NCBI GenBank assembly: GCA_041678625.1
Contig: JBAYNS010000041.1
Location: 1 to 8,393, forward strand
Length of the DNA: 8,393 nt
Origin: JBAYNS01 sp041678625
GTDB lineage: Bacteria > Patescibacteriota > Gracilibacteria > Peribacterales > Peribacteraceae
Direction: 5' to 3'
Shown: piece after piece, positions 7,201 through 8,393 of the stretch
Layout of the letters: every line of letters starts with the position of its first letter
Position numbering within the stretch: position 1 is the first letter of the stretch
Notes under the pieces: model-generated
The model's database searches: none
What the model saw: only the letters and a program-made list of their open reading frames with translations
What the model was told of the DNA's origin: nothing
Position numbers and translations under genes: made by a program

Positions 7201-8393
7201 CATTTGCAATGTCGTTTCAAATGTAGAGATGATCGAATTTGCCTGATGCAGATCCAAAGAGACTACGCTGCCTTCGGCACTCAGAATATTTCCTTCTTCA
7301 TTGGATGAGAGATTCCCAGGGTTCGCGCGGTCTCCCAGCCAGCTCTTTATGCTCGCACTGCCTCCGAGTTCGGCAAGCGCGAAATCCATGGAGGGATCTC
7401 TTCCATCAGTCGTAGAGAGAGGATCAGCGAAGCTGAGTGTATCTGTTCGTGGTCGCATGGCCTCTTCCATGGCCGACTGCACGATTTGTACATACTGATC
7501 ACTGCGTTCCTGCCAATTGCGCACATGCGTTTCGAGCGTTGCCATGACGATCTGTACATTGTTCTGCAGAGCCGCATTGGCATGTTCTCCTGCAAGGAGC
7601 GGCTGCAGTGTGTTGACGCTGGTTGTGAATTGAGCTGTCAGCGCAGAGAGATTCGCGTACTCCTGTGCCAGTTGATCCACGCCATCCGTCAATGCCACTG
7701 TTTCTGCAAGTGTCACTGTTTTCCATGTGCGGATGGCTTCGGAAGCTCTGTAAACACTCTCGATATGTTCTTGTGCTTTTTCCTCCACGGTTGGCACTCC
7801 TTCATACAGAGCAAGTTGTTCCGTTAGTACACGATCCTGTTCTCGATTAGCTGCCAGTGTTTCCTGCGCCGTTAAAATCTCTGCTTCGAGCGTAGAGAGT
7901 CGCTGAGTGACCATGTCGCGTTCCGCTTCCAGAACGCTGGCGTCCTTCCCGCTGGATGCTGTTCCTCCAAGTTCAATAGTTCCACTGTCTGCTCCTCCAA
8001 TGACTCGGCCCAATTGGCAAGCATATGTGGACGTTGTATGCAGTATCGCACCGGTGGAAATTTCCCGGATCTGCAATCCCACCTCGATAATGCGGCGCCC
8101 CCAATGCGTTGGTATACCGAATCCAACGGAATGTGTTCCGGCAGCAAGAGAAATAGATTCATTGGGATCTCCCCCGTCAACCATCAAGATGGCACGGATG
8201 CCCTCCGGCATGCGCTCATAATGCAAAGTTAATAGGTTGCCACCTGTTTCAATCCGCATCGTTGCCGCTCCAGCCGTGGCGCGCTCCAGTTCTCCTTCGA
8301 TTTGTGCAAGATTCTTTTGTGTAGTACACATTTCCTCTGCTAGACGCGCAATGTCTGCCTCCGTCTCTGTAATGGTTTGCAGCACTGTTCCCT
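4282..8393 (-). CDS. Giant multi-domain M23 (LytM-type) metallopeptidase, 5' end outside window
   Basis: At least 1367 residues are visible (numbered here from a GTG at 8385). The frame stays open through 8386-8391 to the edge, and the chain starts inside a coiled coil without a signal peptide, so the true start is probably further right. Order: coiled coil 1-40; beta domain about 43-140; coiled coil about 148-193; helical region 200-312; beta-sandwich-like segments about 365-455 and 470-730; helical region about 770-980; Ig-like beta domain about 1005-1090; M23 domain about 1125-1250; tail of about 110 residues. M23 features are D1140 in NAVDLN, H1192 in CMHMPM, and H1242/H1244 in GEHVHFEAH, after VNAGQAIAANG. 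The first zinc ligand is probably H1131 in DHKGV, nine residues before D1140. The family cuts peptide cross-links of peptidoglycan outside the cytoplasm. GC content drops near 5100, at the entry to the M23 part. It is coupled to the SLH-lyase gene. Confidence 0.85.
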   Translation of the reverse strand, partial: GTVLQTITETEADIARLAEEMCTTQKNLAQIEGELERATAGAATMRIETGGNLLTLHYERMPEGIRAILMVDGGDPNESISLAAGTHSVGFGIPTHWGRRIIEVGLQIREISTGAILHTTSTYACQLGRVIGGADSGTIELGGTASSGKDASVLEAERDMVTQRLSTLEAEILTAQETLAANREQDRVLTEQLALYEGVPTVEEKAQEHIESVYRASEAIRTWKTVTLAETVALTDGVDQLAQEYANLSALTAQFTTSVNTLQPLLAGEHANAALQNNVQIVMATLETHVRNWQERSDQYVQIVQSAMEEAMRPRTDTLSFADPLSTTDGRDPSMDFALAELGGSASIKSWLGDRANPGNLSSNEEGNILSAEGSVVSLDLHQANSIISTFETTLQMQNGGGATIGFFRGSTLISQQEAASGDTVTFENADGITGVIIRPHDTSDTVMLTGTAVTGMTGDTQAEAEELSSGSNKWIGLYAAPAWASGEEFNYIETGLAHDADYSWSTTKPVSGLPMMPNAMGSATEYRNFTVTGHNGSVHIDGVFYINEEGLHALPSDYYTQENAQSVTVHAGGPKFLAFRVLGRGDYHFNISQGGTREAVAPPEGMVLQPNILAFFTQHCGQEGFRDPILEINQQHRPILSGAMHLVANIQNIGSGGGEVTVGVYYGYTGTTQDRLVSTFTTSFDSNQMKGFYANFDNPQGGEGDYPVVTICAVMPDGTEVTTSSGGGRYHSMDQRVALPKDKTTDEDGNYTGGFTYVSVPRSLEGLERELRIATIAMKSAEERGDTSRDYEGYVASCNAAVHASLAALLQQSIVVQADTPEEIAQLQQEIATAGMTLEEQLLAAGLSAGTLTEGEYYAELERMFSGVEIGGIQVENMNIMDTIRSAVAARGESALFAETQGWYDPNVSTEALNAINVRHDSFVGKIFKGLLQQLQQADGNGQEQCRLAAVVEAVTAIPAEKILAAMNIHDPLRMHDLFFSAGYGSIFLTEPMTANATAQVLATNVAIVDGSVRIRFDVVPDGRELTSVKVYNATTGEEYSGTRHTTFILIPLDRLAMSAENLQFDVRASFADGSTVEKVTEGMNLSGYVGVVSPEHFSDNPVENEILNKIAQHLPVDTSNSWFNYLESPDHKGVTLNAVDLNYGTVGEDRDATIYAVDSGVVHKIYKSGDVTILVLRHSLSSGQTWDSVCMHMPMVEHVDNPGIWDLTDSSGGVIAVLKQGDRVNAGQAIAANGKEGTSGEHVHFEAHTGDWRSSSAINLDSMLRSNGIVSKINAGNKSLYEVSFNADLRQWVNEVDRVIAYVPSGNSLADAYTVAWEEGKSVEEMERVIWKKVVEEEYPDGIFRWRSAEDDSKIWDGEKWIFSASV

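Noticed and set aside
8383..8385. GTG at 8385 as the true start of the M23 protein
   Set aside because: The frame remains open through the last complete codons before the edge (GGA ACA), no ribosome site is visible, and the chain would begin inside a coiled coil without the signal peptide a secreted M23 protein needs.

Overview
The window holds two converging gene pairs. On the + strand, a GTG-started gene for the citrate synthase-like (large) subunit of a two-subunit ATP-citrate lyase (31-1821) is followed four bases later by a very acidic 158-residue protein of unknown function (1826-2302). On the - strand, a very large secreted-type M23 (LytM) peptidase, cut off by the right edge (4282-8393), is joined through a TAATG stop/start overlap to a secreted three-SLH protein that carries a C-terminal polysaccharide lyase 14-like domain (2393-4282). 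The 90-base gap between the two converging pairs contains a short decayed copy of an SLH-domain 3' end (2317-2372), which conventional gene calling would miss.

Organism: a bacterium with a surface (S-layer-like) anchoring system. The wording of the SLH repeats (GYPDGTFRPENSINRAEF), the multi-domain surface proteins, and the lack of clear Shine-Dalgarno sites recall Candidate Phyla Radiation bacteria of the Peregrinibacteria/Peribacteria type. That placement is a pattern-based guess; no marker gene is present. TGA is read as a stop: the long frames contain no in-frame TGA and spell glycine with GGN, so the UGA-glycine code of Gracilibacteria/Absconditabacteria is unlikely. Base composition is uneven: the lyase gene is clearly GC-rich (38 of 60 bases in 301-360), its downstream neighbour is not (25 of 60 in 2101-2160), and the M23 gene changes from about 52% GC (5101-5400) to about 41% (4801-5100) at the edge of its peptidase domain.

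Functionally, the + strand pair points to cytosolic citrate cleavage to acetyl-CoA and oxaloacetate, provided the SCS-beta-like partner subunit lies upstream of the window. The - strand pair looks like an envelope module: one protein to cut peptidoglycan and one, held at the cell surface by SLH repeats, to cut an acidic polysaccharide. The least ordinary items are the SLH-PL14 fusion coupled to a giant M23 protein, the SLH fossil downstream of it, and the composition break inside the M23 gene. I saw no tRNA, rRNA, CRISPR array, insertion sequence or convincing terminator hairpin.
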